From: Acidobacteria bacterium UBA2990
Lineage (GTDB): Bacteria; Acidobacteriota; Vicinamibacteria; Vicinamibacterales; UBA8438
Direction: 5' to 3'
Assembly: GCA_002347025.1 (NCBI GenBank)
Contig: DEAE01000010.1
Span: 168,285 to 200,959, forward strand
DNA length: 32,675 nucleotides
The notes under the pieces were generated by a model. That model searched no databases. It saw nothing but the letters and a program-made list of their open reading frames with translations, and was not told where the DNA came from. A program made the position numbers and the translations under genes. Shown here in pieces: positions 24,633 through 31,838 of this stretch (position 1 is its first letter; the number at the start of each line of letters is the position of its first letter).

Positions 24633-25002
24633 TTCGTTCTGCCACCTCTAGACTTACCTCGCTAGCCGACGCCCCAAGTGCTGTGGGTGGCCGTGCGCCC
24701 TCTTCGAGCGCTCGTCCATGCTGGTGCTACTGGGGTGGCTAGCCGCGTTGAGTGCCATGCAGTGTTGTCGCCTGCTGCAGGCTAATTCTACGTCGATGTC
24801 AGCGGCGAAAGCGAGTCCCATAGGGCGGGTAGTGGGATAGTGATGGACTGGCTTGGTAGTAGACGAATCGCAGGTCTTGACTGATGCCACCAGTAGGCTC
24901 CCCAGTTGTGCAGGATGAGAGCTGCTGGTGTCAGCTCAGTTGAACGCTCTTCCAGCCAGCTGTAGGATGGGTGCCGGTAGCCACAAGATCGAGGAAGGTA
25001 TC
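24633..25002. other. Divergent intergenic region
   Basis: The 370-bp gap between the amidohydrolase (-) and the deacetylase (+) contains no supported gene. It holds the deacetylase promoter at 24940-24968. The sequence GGCTAGCC occurs near 24737 and a related GCTAGCCGAC at 24661, a possible repeated element upstream of the amidohydrolase. No clear minus-strand promoter was found. Confidence 0.4.
24940..24968 (+). promoter_or_regulatory. Promoter of the polysaccharide deacetylase
   Basis: TTGAAC (24940-24945) and TAGGAT (24963-24968) are separated by 17 bp, and the spacer ends CCAGCCAGCTG. Transcription would start near 24975, giving a leader of about 28 nt that includes the ribosome binding site GAGGAAGG before ATG 25003. 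Confidence 0.6.
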
Positions 25003-25872
25003 ATGCAAGAGAAACCGATGTGGAGCCGTCGGCAATTTGTTACATCGAGCTTGGTTGGAATCAGCTTGACCGCCACGTTACGGTCTGTCCTTGCTGGTGC
25101 TGCCTTACAGGAAACTTCACGGCAGGCCATAAGAATCCCAATCACGATGTGTCACGGTATCAATGAAAGATTTACACTGGAAAGGTTTGAGCAGTACCTC
25201 CGGATAGCGCGAGACCTTGGGTTTTCCACTATTAACTATGATCAGCTTTACCTGTGGCTGACCGGGGACGGCAGGTTGCCAGACCGCCCGTTGATGTTCG
25301 ATGTGGACCATCCCGTCGGTAGTGTCGCTTCAGATATGTTCCCGCTCATGAGGCGCTACGGCTTCACAGGCAATCTATTTGTTAACACCGGCTATTTTCG
25401 CGAATCCTGTGAAAATACTTTAGTTGATGCCAGGCAACCTAGATGCGCCACATGGGACCAGATTCGCCAGTTGATGGCGTCTGGCTGGACCATTGGTGCA
25501 CACACACACCCGAATTTGTCCGAGCTATCGCTCTCAGATCCAGACGGCGAAGCACTGCGCTCTGAGATGGATACGAACGACGCATGGTTGGAAGAACACC
25601 TTGGTCTGAGGCCACAGTATTTTGCCTTTACAGGAAATGCCACTGGCGTCCCATGGTCAACTGTTGCTGATCTTGAAGCGAAGAGGCGCTATAGGCTTGG
25701 TCGATTGTGGATCATCGGCAGCCAGTGTGAGACGGACGGAACAGTTGAGCGCTATGCGGACTTTGTTGAGGCCTCAGGCCCCGATGAAGCTGATGGTGGC
25801 CCTCCGCTGCCCGTTATATCACGCAAGATACTCCACTCTTTCGATTGCCCTCCATGGAACTGGAACGTCTGA
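25003..25872 (+). CDS. Tat-exported polysaccharide deacetylase (NodB-like), C-terminus probably frameshifted
   Basis: The 289-residue protein starts with a Tat signal (WSRRQFVTSSLVGISL). ATG 25003 is preferred over upstream starts because GAGGAAGG precedes it. The NodB domain shows MFDVDHP (Asp100, Asp102, metal and base), GFTGNLFVNTGYF, and GWTIGAHTHPNLS (His167, His169, metal). Carbohydrate esterase family 4 enzymes of this type remove N- or O-acetyl groups from polysaccharides. The annotated end, DCPPWNWNV, is followed in another frame (25854-25922) by ELERLIYEPEAFREYLTRAL, which looks like the natural amphipathic C-terminus. One missing base near 25845-25856 would join them. Either the gene is mildly damaged or the assembly has an error. 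Confidence 0.82.
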   Translation: MQEKPMWSRRQFVTSSLVGISLTATLRSVLAGAALQETSRQAIRIPITMCHGINERFTLERFEQYLRIARDLGFSTINYDQLYLWLTGDGRLPDRPLMFDVDHPVGSVASDMFPLMRRYGFTGNLFVNTGYFRESCENTLVDARQPRCATWDQIRQLMASGWTIGAHTHPNLSELSLSDPDGEALRSEMDTNDAWLEEHLGLRPQYFAFTGNATGVPWSTVADLEAKRRYRLGRLWIIGSQCETDGTVERYADFVEASGPDEADGGPPLPVISRKILHSFDCPPWNWNV

Positions 25873-26184
25873 TCTACGAACCGGAAGCGTTCAGAGAGTA
25901 TCTAACTCGAGCACTTATCTAGGTCCAGTTGATAACTATTTAATCAGGAGATGGAGCCTGAGCATTATCTTGGTGCTTCGAGGTTGTTGAAACAGATTCT
26001 CCGTATTGGGTGTCATGATCCGCAGCGCCTAGGCCGTTATGCATGCAGATTACGGTCCGGCTACCTGGACTTGATGTTTCTGAAGCTTTCTAGCCTGATA
26101 CGGTCAATGGTAGCAAGGTCACTCATTGCTACTAGAGTCCAAGGTCTGCCTTGGCTTTGACGGTTCGAAGTTTTAACGGGAAAG
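25873..26184. other. Intergenic region between deacetylase and frameshifted cupin
   Basis: After the possible displaced deacetylase tail (to 25922), no gene is supported; a 69-codon + frame at 25951-26160 has no recognisable content. Two small hairpins occur: GTAGCA (26110-26115) with TGCTAC (26127-26132), and CCAAGG (26139-26144) with CCTTGG (26149-26154) around TCTG, then CTTTG. The second may act as a weak terminator between the convergent genes. Confidence 0.4.
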
Positions 26185-26716
26185 CTAGTCTTCGAACACG
26201 TTGATCAGCGCATAGGTGATTGACGCTGCATCCGGTACCGTTACCTGGTGCCACGAGCGGGCTGGCACCTGAACTATGTCCCCCTTGGCGACCGGGAATT
26301 CCGTAGCTCCACTTAACTCTGGCCGTTGGTCTTCGACCGGTAGACCTTCTACCCAATTTATCCGTTCGCTTCCAATCAGAACGGTTCCAGATCCTTCCAG
26401 GATCACGTAGAGGTCCCACTTGGTCTCGTGAATTTCTGGCTGGGTGTAGCCGGCCCGGTGGACGACCTGCACGTCATGTCGCCGCTGGTCGGCTTGAGGG
26501 AGTGCGTAGAGGAAGGTGAATGGAGTACCGAGAATACCTGGGTCGTCTCGGAGTCGATCCTACTAGTTCGGTCTTCCACCCTGTGAAGGACTCTGCATCC
26601 CAGTGGATGAACTCATCGGGACGGGGAGCATTCGTCAGGTCCCCGAACGGGTTTTGTGCGGATATATTGCTAAAAGCGAGAGAGGCGAAGACAATCATAA
26701 CGGGCACAAGCCGCAT
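26185..26716 (-). pseudogene. Secreted cupin gene split by a single-base frameshift
   Basis: The 5' part starts at ATG 26716 with an excellent ribosome binding site (AGGAGGT) and a signal peptide ending SNISAQ. It encodes 52 residues through FTGWKTELV. From 26559 down, the next frame continues as DRLRDDPGILGTPFTFLYAL and then the cupin barrel (HRAGYTQPEIHETKWDLYVI, KGDIVQVPARSWHQV), ending at 26185. Removing one G at 26559-26560 restores a 176-residue exported cupin. Upstream TAG TAG in the second frame rules out an independent start there, and only a weak GTG (26472) exists inside. This is either a recent pseudogene or a base-calling error; the protein family (metal-binding cupin) is clear. 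Confidence 0.8.
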
Positions 26717-26763
26717 AAATTTACCTCCTGTAGGGTTGGGATTCCTGAGCTTTGAACCCGGCG

Positions 26764-26792
26764 ATTGTAGCGCGGTCGGCTCCTGGTGTGAA
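26764..26792 (-). promoter_or_regulatory. Promoter of the frameshifted cupin gene
   Basis: On the minus strand, TTCACA (26787-26792) and TACAAT (26764-26769) are separated by 17 bp, close to the sigma70 consensus. The leader to ATG 26716 would be about 40 nt and includes AGGAGGT. An intact promoter and ribosome binding site argue that any gene damage is recent. Confidence 0.55.
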
Positions 26793-26859
26793 CCGGTCTG
26801 ACTAGGTTCTGCCGTGTCTGAATAGGCTTTCTTCGGCCGAAATTCCAGCGTTGTAGCTT

Positions 26860-28308
26860 CTATTCCCTTTCAAAGATAACGAACGTCCATGGAGGGTCAT
26901 TGCGTGGATTCTCTGGAGGATTGGCAAGGGCAAACGCTCGCAAATACTGAAGTAAATGGACTTGGTGAAGAAACAGTTGAAGGTCAGCGCTGCCAGGAGC
27001 TCTGCCTCTGAGTGGCCCAAAGCGTGGAGCAATGAGGTTTTCGTAGCGGTCGGTCCACTCCGCATGGATCTCCCATGCTTCGTCGTGGAGTTGTAGCCAC
27101 ATTTCACAATTCCGTAGGGTCCAGCTGCTGGCTAGGATAACCATCACAGTCACCATGCAGACCTTGCCCCATTGGTGGCGTCCCCAGGTTTCCCATAGGA
27201 CGGAGAGAGAGACGTAGAGCAGGATGGCGTAGCCGATGCCGACCAAAACTGAGATTCGGTCGCGCGTGTAAAGGAATCCCAAAGCGCTACCGCCGGTCAC
27301 CAACGTAAGACCTAATGCAACCAACTGGAAGTCTCGAGGTGAGCACTTATGACGAAGGGGCACCAAGGAGGCCACGACTATGGTCGTGATGGTCGATGAA
27401 ACTACGTGAAACCACAGCCAGACGGGAGTTTCCCTTAACAGAAATGATTCAATGAACTTGTATTGTCCGGCACGTGGTTCTGAGAACAAGACCGTCAGAG
27501 CAGATGCTGCCACGTTATAGATGGCGAAAAGATAGGGTGCCTGTCCAAACAGGTCATTGTATTGCGCGGGCGATAATTCGGAGAAGCCATAATTGGACTC
27601 TACGTAGTTGAGGGCCCCAGTCTGGTTACCCAGCATCAGACGAAAACAGGCGTAAATCGCCAGCGCTAGCCACGAGGCGGTGACCCCGCGCCGGTCTATT
27701 CCTGGGGCTCGAGCTAGCCAAAGTGCGGTTAGCACAGCCGGGACAAGGGCCCCAAGTTCCAAGAACAGTAGACCTAAGAGCGTTGACGGTAAAAACAGCC
27801 AACCGAAAGGCCCCCTCATTCGAGGCTCCATTACTAGTGCGGTTGTGGCCAGCAACAGAAGGGTGACCATTGAGTAGTGGTTGGGGGACAGTACGTCGAG
27901 TAAGATTTGCGTACTGGGCAGCCCTCCGATGCAGCACAGAGCGATGAGTGCTGCTGTAGAGCGGTGCCACCCCGATGGCCTCAAGATGCGAATCAGTACA
28001 GTGAGGATGATTAGGAATTGGATCAAAACCAGGCTCTTATAGAACCACAGGTTGAGCCCAGCGACGTCGTAGAGGAGCTTGACAAGTAATCTTTGGAACG
28101 GCCGATATTGTTGGCCACGACCAAATCCGTCAGCGAAAGTTTCCTGCCAACCCAGTGTTTCTGCTAAGGCAAATGACTGGACTAGATCGATCAATGGCCA
28201 AACTTGCGGAGCGAGTGCAAAGGCGATCGCTATCGTAAATCCTGTTGCCCACAATAGCGGAACCACTGTTGGGTAGCGACTTATCCAATTGTTTGAAGCA
28301 AGGTGCAC
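26860..28308 (-). CDS. Polytopic inner-membrane protein, possibly a GT39-like glycosyltransferase
   Basis: This 482-residue hydrophobic protein has about ten to twelve predicted membrane segments and a soluble C-terminal tail from about residue 410. An early loop, DGFGRGQQYRPFQRLLVKLLY, recalls the first periplasmic loop of polyprenol-dependent glycosyltransferases (GT-C / GT39-like), in which acidic residues and an RP motif are common. This is an inference only; no definite family signature was recognised. The only start available is GTG 28308, with AGGA about 9 nt upstream. A TAA in frame closes the region further 5'. It lies 143 bp before the frameshifted cupin on the same strand, which has its own promoter. 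Confidence 0.75.
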   Translation of the reverse strand: MHLASNNWISRYPTVVPLLWATGFTIAIAFALAPQVWPLIDLVQSFALAETLGWQETFADGFGRGQQYRPFQRLLVKLLYDVAGLNLWFYKSLVLIQFLIILTVLIRILRPSGWHRSTAALIALCCIGGLPSTQILLDVLSPNHYSMVTLLLLATTALVMEPRMRGPFGWLFLPSTLLGLLFLELGALVPAVLTALWLARAPGIDRRGVTASWLALAIYACFRLMLGNQTGALNYVESNYGFSELSPAQYNDLFGQAPYLFAIYNVAASALTVLFSEPRAGQYKFIESFLLRETPVWLWFHVVSSTITTIVVASLVPLRHKCSPRDFQLVALGLTLVTGGSALGFLYTRDRISVLVGIGYAILLYVSLSVLWETWGRHQWGKVCMVTVMVILASSWTLRNCEMWLQLHDEAWEIHAEWTDRYENLIAPRFGPLRGRAPGSADLQLFLHQVHLLQYLRAFALANPPENPRNDPPWTFVIFERE

Positions 28309-28639
28309 GACGAAATTCCTGTCTCCACAGTAACCAGTGCAAGTGTAGCCTAGATTTTATACCCACTGGATTAGCAGCCCAGTTCATTACAAAGGTAGCT
28401 GATGTAGGGTGTCGATCTGTCTAAAAGACGCAACATAGGATGCTGGCTGGGAGTATTGGTTATATGCATGGAGATACCAGGGATTTGATAGTGGTCGCAA
28501 TGGACTTAGAACCCTGGTTCTCTGGCCAAACTCTACCAACCTCACATGTTTTGTGTTGAGGCATTCCGTCATGTATGTGGGTCTGAGGGCGTTGGCCCAG
28601 TCTGCCGAACGCACCCGGTGTCCCCCAGATCGTCAGCTT
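28309..28639. other. Intergenic region with no gene seen
   Basis: No supported gene. A minus-strand TATAAA box lies near 28356-28361 (sequence GGGTATAAAATC), about 50 bp before GTG 28308, but the -35 position (AACTGG) is poor. A 75-codon frame at 28387-28614 has no recognisable features or ribosome binding site. Confidence 0.35.
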
Positions 28640-30034
28640 TTAATCACGAACTTCGAATAGGTAGGTCATGTTGTCGAAATCTATCGTCCAAGATGCATAC
28701 TGTCTGAGGAATTGGTGTGACAGGAGTCCATCTTGGATGTAGAACTCTGTCCAATAGCTGTTTGGTGTTCTTGATCCGTATTCCCCTGTGGCGGTGTGCT
28801 GGATCAATGGGCCGAGTCCCACCTGTTTAATTGAGAATTGGCCTGAGGCCCATAATCCTCCGCCTCCACCCACGGTCCCTTCCCTAATTCGGACCTCGGG
28901 TTCTTCTATGTCGAGATATTCCAGAGTCTGAATTGGCACTGTGACCATGTTTTGGCTTGCGAGGCCGGAGTCGATGAAGAAGGTTAATTCTTCTTTGTCG
29001 TTCAGGCTCCCGCGAGCCATCATGAGATGGGTTTGGTCCAACACAAATGGTATTTCGGCTGTGAGGCGCTCGCCCATATCTGCTCGAAGTCTACGGTTGT
29101 TTTCAGGGGAGCGCTCTCGGAGGACGAGTTGTTCACGTGCATAATCCAAGGAGCCTAGGAATTGTCGCATCGCGGCCGTGCCAATGATTCCGCCGATGGT
29201 GTAGCCTCCAAAACCTTGCGAAAAACGTTTTGTTGGAAGAATGGTGAGCGGCACCGTGTGGATGGTGACATCGCCAATCTTTACCGTCTCAGCCTTGCCG
29301 AAGCTGATTTCTTGTCGTAGGCCTCCCCCAAAAGTTCCCATTGCTGTTGTGATAGGACGGATTCCCATACGCAGGGCGATTTCAGAGTCGAGAATAAACA
29401 TGTCTCCACCAGTGTCGAACAGCATTTGCACTGGAATACCATCGACTTCAACGGTGATCACCGGAAGAGGATCCGTGATATGGAACGGCGCGACGGAGAT
29501 TCTTGCGTCTGTATGCCATTCGATTCGGTAGGGATTTTCGGTGAATGCTGCAGCTACTGCTGCATTCGGGAGCTGGATGCCAGGTGGAAACTGGATTTGA
29601 TTGATTCGGTCGAAACGATTCTGTTGGTAGTAGGACAGTAGCTTGTTGACATTGGCTGCCACCTGGCCAGAGACATCGCCCGATTTTGCCTCCCGTAGTT
29701 GATTGTAAAGTGATACAGCGTCCTCGTAGTGTCCCGTTAGGTACTGGAGCTTGGCGGCCATTTCCACGGTTGCTATTGATGGACTGACCGCATCCATTAG
29801 AGGGAGAATCACCTCTCTGGCTTGCCAAAAGTCACCGCTTTCGAAGAGCAGGCGTCCATAGGCTAAACGGATTTCAGTCGTGCTCTGGTCTTGGCGGAAA
29901 CTAATTGCTGCCTGTTCTAACGCTATCAGCACATCTGTGCGTGTTTTGCCTCCGCGGGGGCGGTCCTCTTGTGCCAGTGACAGTTGTGAGCACAAAAGCA
30001 GGAGCAAGGTCGTGGTGTGAAGGAGTGGCTTCAT
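28640..30034 (-). CDS. Secreted retropepsin-like aspartyl protease with N-terminal TPR-like helices
   Basis: This 464-residue protein has a Sec signal (LLHTTTLLLLLCSQLSLAQ). Residues about 35-140 are helical with TPR-like pairs (EIRLAYGRLLFESGDFWQAR, then LQYLTGHYEDAVSLYNQL). Residues about 190-460 hold two retropepsin-like lobes. The first has MLFDTGGDMFILD (Asp207-Thr-Gly) and the family glycine flap (FGGG). The second has TFFIDSGLASQ (Asp355-Ser-Gly). Two D-T/S-G motifs in one chain suggest a pseudo-dimeric active site, whereas classic retropepsins need homodimerisation. Similar 'aspartyl protease family' proteins are periplasmic and of unknown substrate. Start ATG 30034 opens the signal directly. 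Confidence 0.88.
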   Translation of the reverse strand: MKPLLHTTTLLLLLCSQLSLAQEDRPRGGKTRTDVLIALEQAAISFRQDQSTTEIRLAYGRLLFESGDFWQAREVILPLMDAVSPSIATVEMAAKLQYLTGHYEDAVSLYNQLREAKSGDVSGQVAANVNKLLSYYQQNRFDRINQIQFPPGIQLPNAAVAAAFTENPYRIEWHTDARISVAPFHITDPLPVITVEVDGIPVQMLFDTGGDMFILDSEIALRMGIRPITTAMGTFGGGLRQEISFGKAETVKIGDVTIHTVPLTILPTKRFSQGFGGYTIGGIIGTAAMRQFLGSLDYAREQLVLRERSPENNRRLRADMGERLTAEIPFVLDQTHLMMARGSLNDKEELTFFIDSGLASQNMVTVPIQTLEYLDIEEPEVRIREGTVGGGGGLWASGQFSIKQVGLGPLIQHTATGEYGSRTPNSYWTEFYIQDGLLSHQFLRQYASWTIDFDNMTYLFEVRD

Positions 30035-30365
30035 TGCACTAACTCTTCTGGCTATTGAAAACGTGTTCCATATGGGAAGGGGCCTTGATTATGGAAATCT
30101 GGAATAACGATTGTTTATTGGAGGTATCTTATGTTCCAAGAACGCTTATTGGAACACCCACGACATCAATAGATAGGTGAACAGGGCCTGGCCTCTCAGA
30201 TATGAGAAGTGGTCTATTCGGTTCGTGAGGTTCGTTCAAACTCTGTTTTGTAGTTGTAGGTCAGTTTGATCGCTTGGTCCCGCGACGGCCCCCTATGGTC
30301 ACCAATCGAGCGACTGGTGCCGTACAGTTAGGTTGGCATGAATCGATTTGACGGTTCTGCGTCTC
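30035..30365. other. Intergenic region with two inverted repeats upstream of the protease
   Basis: No gene is supported. TGTTCCA (30132-30138) and TGGAACA (30150-30156) form a perfect 7-bp inverted repeat with an 11-nt centre. TTCC-ATATG-GGAA (30066-30078) is a smaller one 32-44 bp before the protease start. The shared TTCCA half-site suggests repeated binding of one dimeric regulator. The segment is AT-richer than its surroundings. Confidence 0.45.
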
Positions 30366-31007
30366 TTACTGCATACCGAGTAACTTATGGCGTTGGATGC
30401 TTAACATCCAGCGTGGGTGTTCAAGACAGTATTGCGTGGCCAGCGCGGTGTTCCGAGCTAGATCGGGCCCATCCATCGGCTGTAAGAAGAAATGTTGGAA
30501 ATCCATCTCCTCGAATTGTCTAGGGTCAACGTTCTGCTGAGGAAATACGAGCTTGATCTCGTTGCCTCGTTTGAGAATCTGTTGACTGCCACTCTTCGGG
30601 CTGACGCAGACCCAGTCAATGCCCGGCGGTAGTTCTCGGGTGCCGTTCGTTTCTATGGCAACGGTAAACCCTTCATCATGAAAGGCTTGGGTGAGCTCTT
30701 TGTCCAGTTGTAGTAGCGGCTCTCCTCCAGTACACACAACCAAGCGGCGCTCCCGGGAGCATTGAGTTTTTGGCCAACTCTTAGCAACGGTATCAGCTAG
30801 GTCCGTAGCTTCTTTGAATATACCGCCACCCGGACCGTCGGTTCCCACAAAGTCAGTGTCACAGAAATCGCAGGTGGCAGCCGCTCGGTCTCTTTCGAAT
30901 CCGGACCAAAGGTTGCATCCGGCAAATCGACAGAAGACAGCGGCACGGCCAGCGTGTGCACCTTCTCCTTGTAGCGTGTAATAGACTTCTTTGATGTGGT
31001 AATTCAT
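30366..31007 (-). CDS. queE: 7-carboxy-7-deazaguanine synthase QueE
   Basis: This 213-residue radical SAM enzyme converts 6-carboxy-tetrahydropterin to 7-carboxy-7-deazaguanine in queuosine (preQ0) synthesis, in the cytoplasm. The start of the domain, VYYTLQGEGAHAGRAAVFCR, is diagnostic. The iron-sulfur motif is CX14CX2C (Cys31, Cys46, Cys49 in CNLW...CDFCD) rather than the usual CX3CX2C, as in the QueE subgroup that includes proteobacterial enzymes. DTDFVGTDGPGGG, VVCTGGEPLLQLD and AIETNGT follow, with HFFLQPMDG near the end. ATG 31007 is taken because the family starts just before the YYTLQGEG motif; ATG 31034 is also open. No other queuosine gene is nearby. Confidence 0.95.
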   Translation of the reverse strand: MNYHIKEVYYTLQGEGAHAGRAAVFCRFAGCNLWSGFERDRAAATCDFCDTDFVGTDGPGGGIFKEATDLADTVAKSWPKTQCSRERRLVVCTGGEPLLQLDKELTQAFHDEGFTVAIETNGTRELPPGIDWVCVSPKSGSQQILKRGNEIKLVFPQQNVDPRQFEEMDFQHFFLQPMDGPDLARNTALATQYCLEHPRWMLSIQRHKLLGMQ

Positions 31008-31190
31008 GTTTCCACTCGCATTGCTCAGTGGCATAGACTTTGCCTAAATTTTTAGTCCTAGCCTGTCGGTGTCTCGGCTTAGATCAACCCGAGGGAAGTC
31101 GCTCAGAATCGGTTCGCGAATGCTTCGCAACTCGAGGCTATCCTATCGCGTTACTCGAAATGGGTCCTGAGGGTTCTGTGATTGCCGAGT

Positions 31191-31219
31191 CTGACATGTG
31201 TTACCAGCATTGATAGAAT
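31191..31219 (+). promoter_or_regulatory. Promoter of the DUF3303 gene with overlapping inverted repeat
   Basis: CTGACA (31191-31196) and TAGAAT (31214-31219) are 17 bp apart. GCATTG (31207-31212) and CAATGC (31225-31230) form an inverted repeat centred on the -10 box, a position where a repressor would block RNA polymerase. The leader to ATG 31289 is about 60 nt. Confidence 0.5.
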
Positions 31220-31288
31220 ATTTGCAATGCTTTACAGTTTTTGGTTTGAATGAAGATATCTGACTAACAAGCCATAGGAGGTTTAGGG

Positions 31289-31585
31289 ATGTTGTTTGGT
31301 ATGGTCTACGCACTGAGGAACCCGACGGAGCAGACAGATAGACGGACGTTAAACCTGTTTACGAACTGGACCCCCCCGCAAGGCTTTGAATTTAAATCAC
31401 ACTATGAGTTTTCTGATGGCAGTGGCGGCATGGGAACTGTCGAGGTCGCGTCGCCAGAAGCCATGTATGAAGCGGTAGCGCCCTATCGAGACACTCTGGA
31501 GTTCAAGATTTCACCCATCGTTGAGGTGTCGGTTGCGGTGCCAATCCTCCAGAAGGCCCAAGGGTGGGCTGACTCGATTGACTAG
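31289..31585 (+). CDS. Small cytoplasmic DUF3303-like protein
   Basis: This is a 98-residue protein without a signal peptide. A strong ribosome binding site (AGGAGG, about 31277-31282) precedes ATG 31289. The sequence pattern fits DUF3303: an opening beta strand (MLFGMVYAL), a helix with a FTNWTPPQGFEF segment, then GTVEVASPEAMYEAVAPYRD and the closing strand FKISPIVEVSVAVPILQKA. These proteins are predicted to form a dimeric alpha/beta barrel of ferredoxin-like fold; no activity is known. It stands alone, with its own promoter upstream and a long hairpin about 175 bp downstream. Assignment is by pattern recall, so moderate confidence on the family name, high on the gene. Confidence 0.82.
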   Translation: MLFGMVYALRNPTEQTDRRTLNLFTNWTPPQGFEFKSHYEFSDGSGGMGTVEVASPEAMYEAVAPYRDTLEFKISPIVEVSVAVPILQKAQGWADSID

Positions 31586-31760
31586 CGAGCTATCCGATAG
31601 CTGCTTGGTTGGAAACTGTCAGGCTACTTTACTTGATTAGCTGGACCAATTATTGAAGCGGTCTGCGTGCGATGTAGTGAAGATTCAATGGAGACCTGGC
31701 ACTCCGAGCCAATGAGTGCCTTTGTCGCTTGGAAGAGACAATGGAACCCGCTGAAGAGTA

Positions 31761-31798
31761 AAGCGAACGTGTCTAAATGCGGGGTGACACGTTCGCTT
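31761..31798 (-). terminator. 13-bp hairpin between convergent genes
   Basis: AAGCGAACGTGTC (31761-31773) and GACACGTTCGCTT (31786-31798) are perfectly complementary over 13 bp with a 12-nt loop. It lies 40 bp beyond the stop of the TonB receptor on the minus strand, where it is followed by TACTCTTC. It also lies downstream of the DUF3303 gene and could act in both directions. Confidence 0.75.
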
Positions 31799-31838
31799 GA
31801 GGAAGCTACATCGCACGCAGTGTACTAACCCACTTACA

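Noticed and set aside
28387..28614. 75-codon minus-strand frame upstream of the polytopic membrane protein gene
   Set aside because: No ribosome binding site, no recognisable motif and ordinary length for chance.
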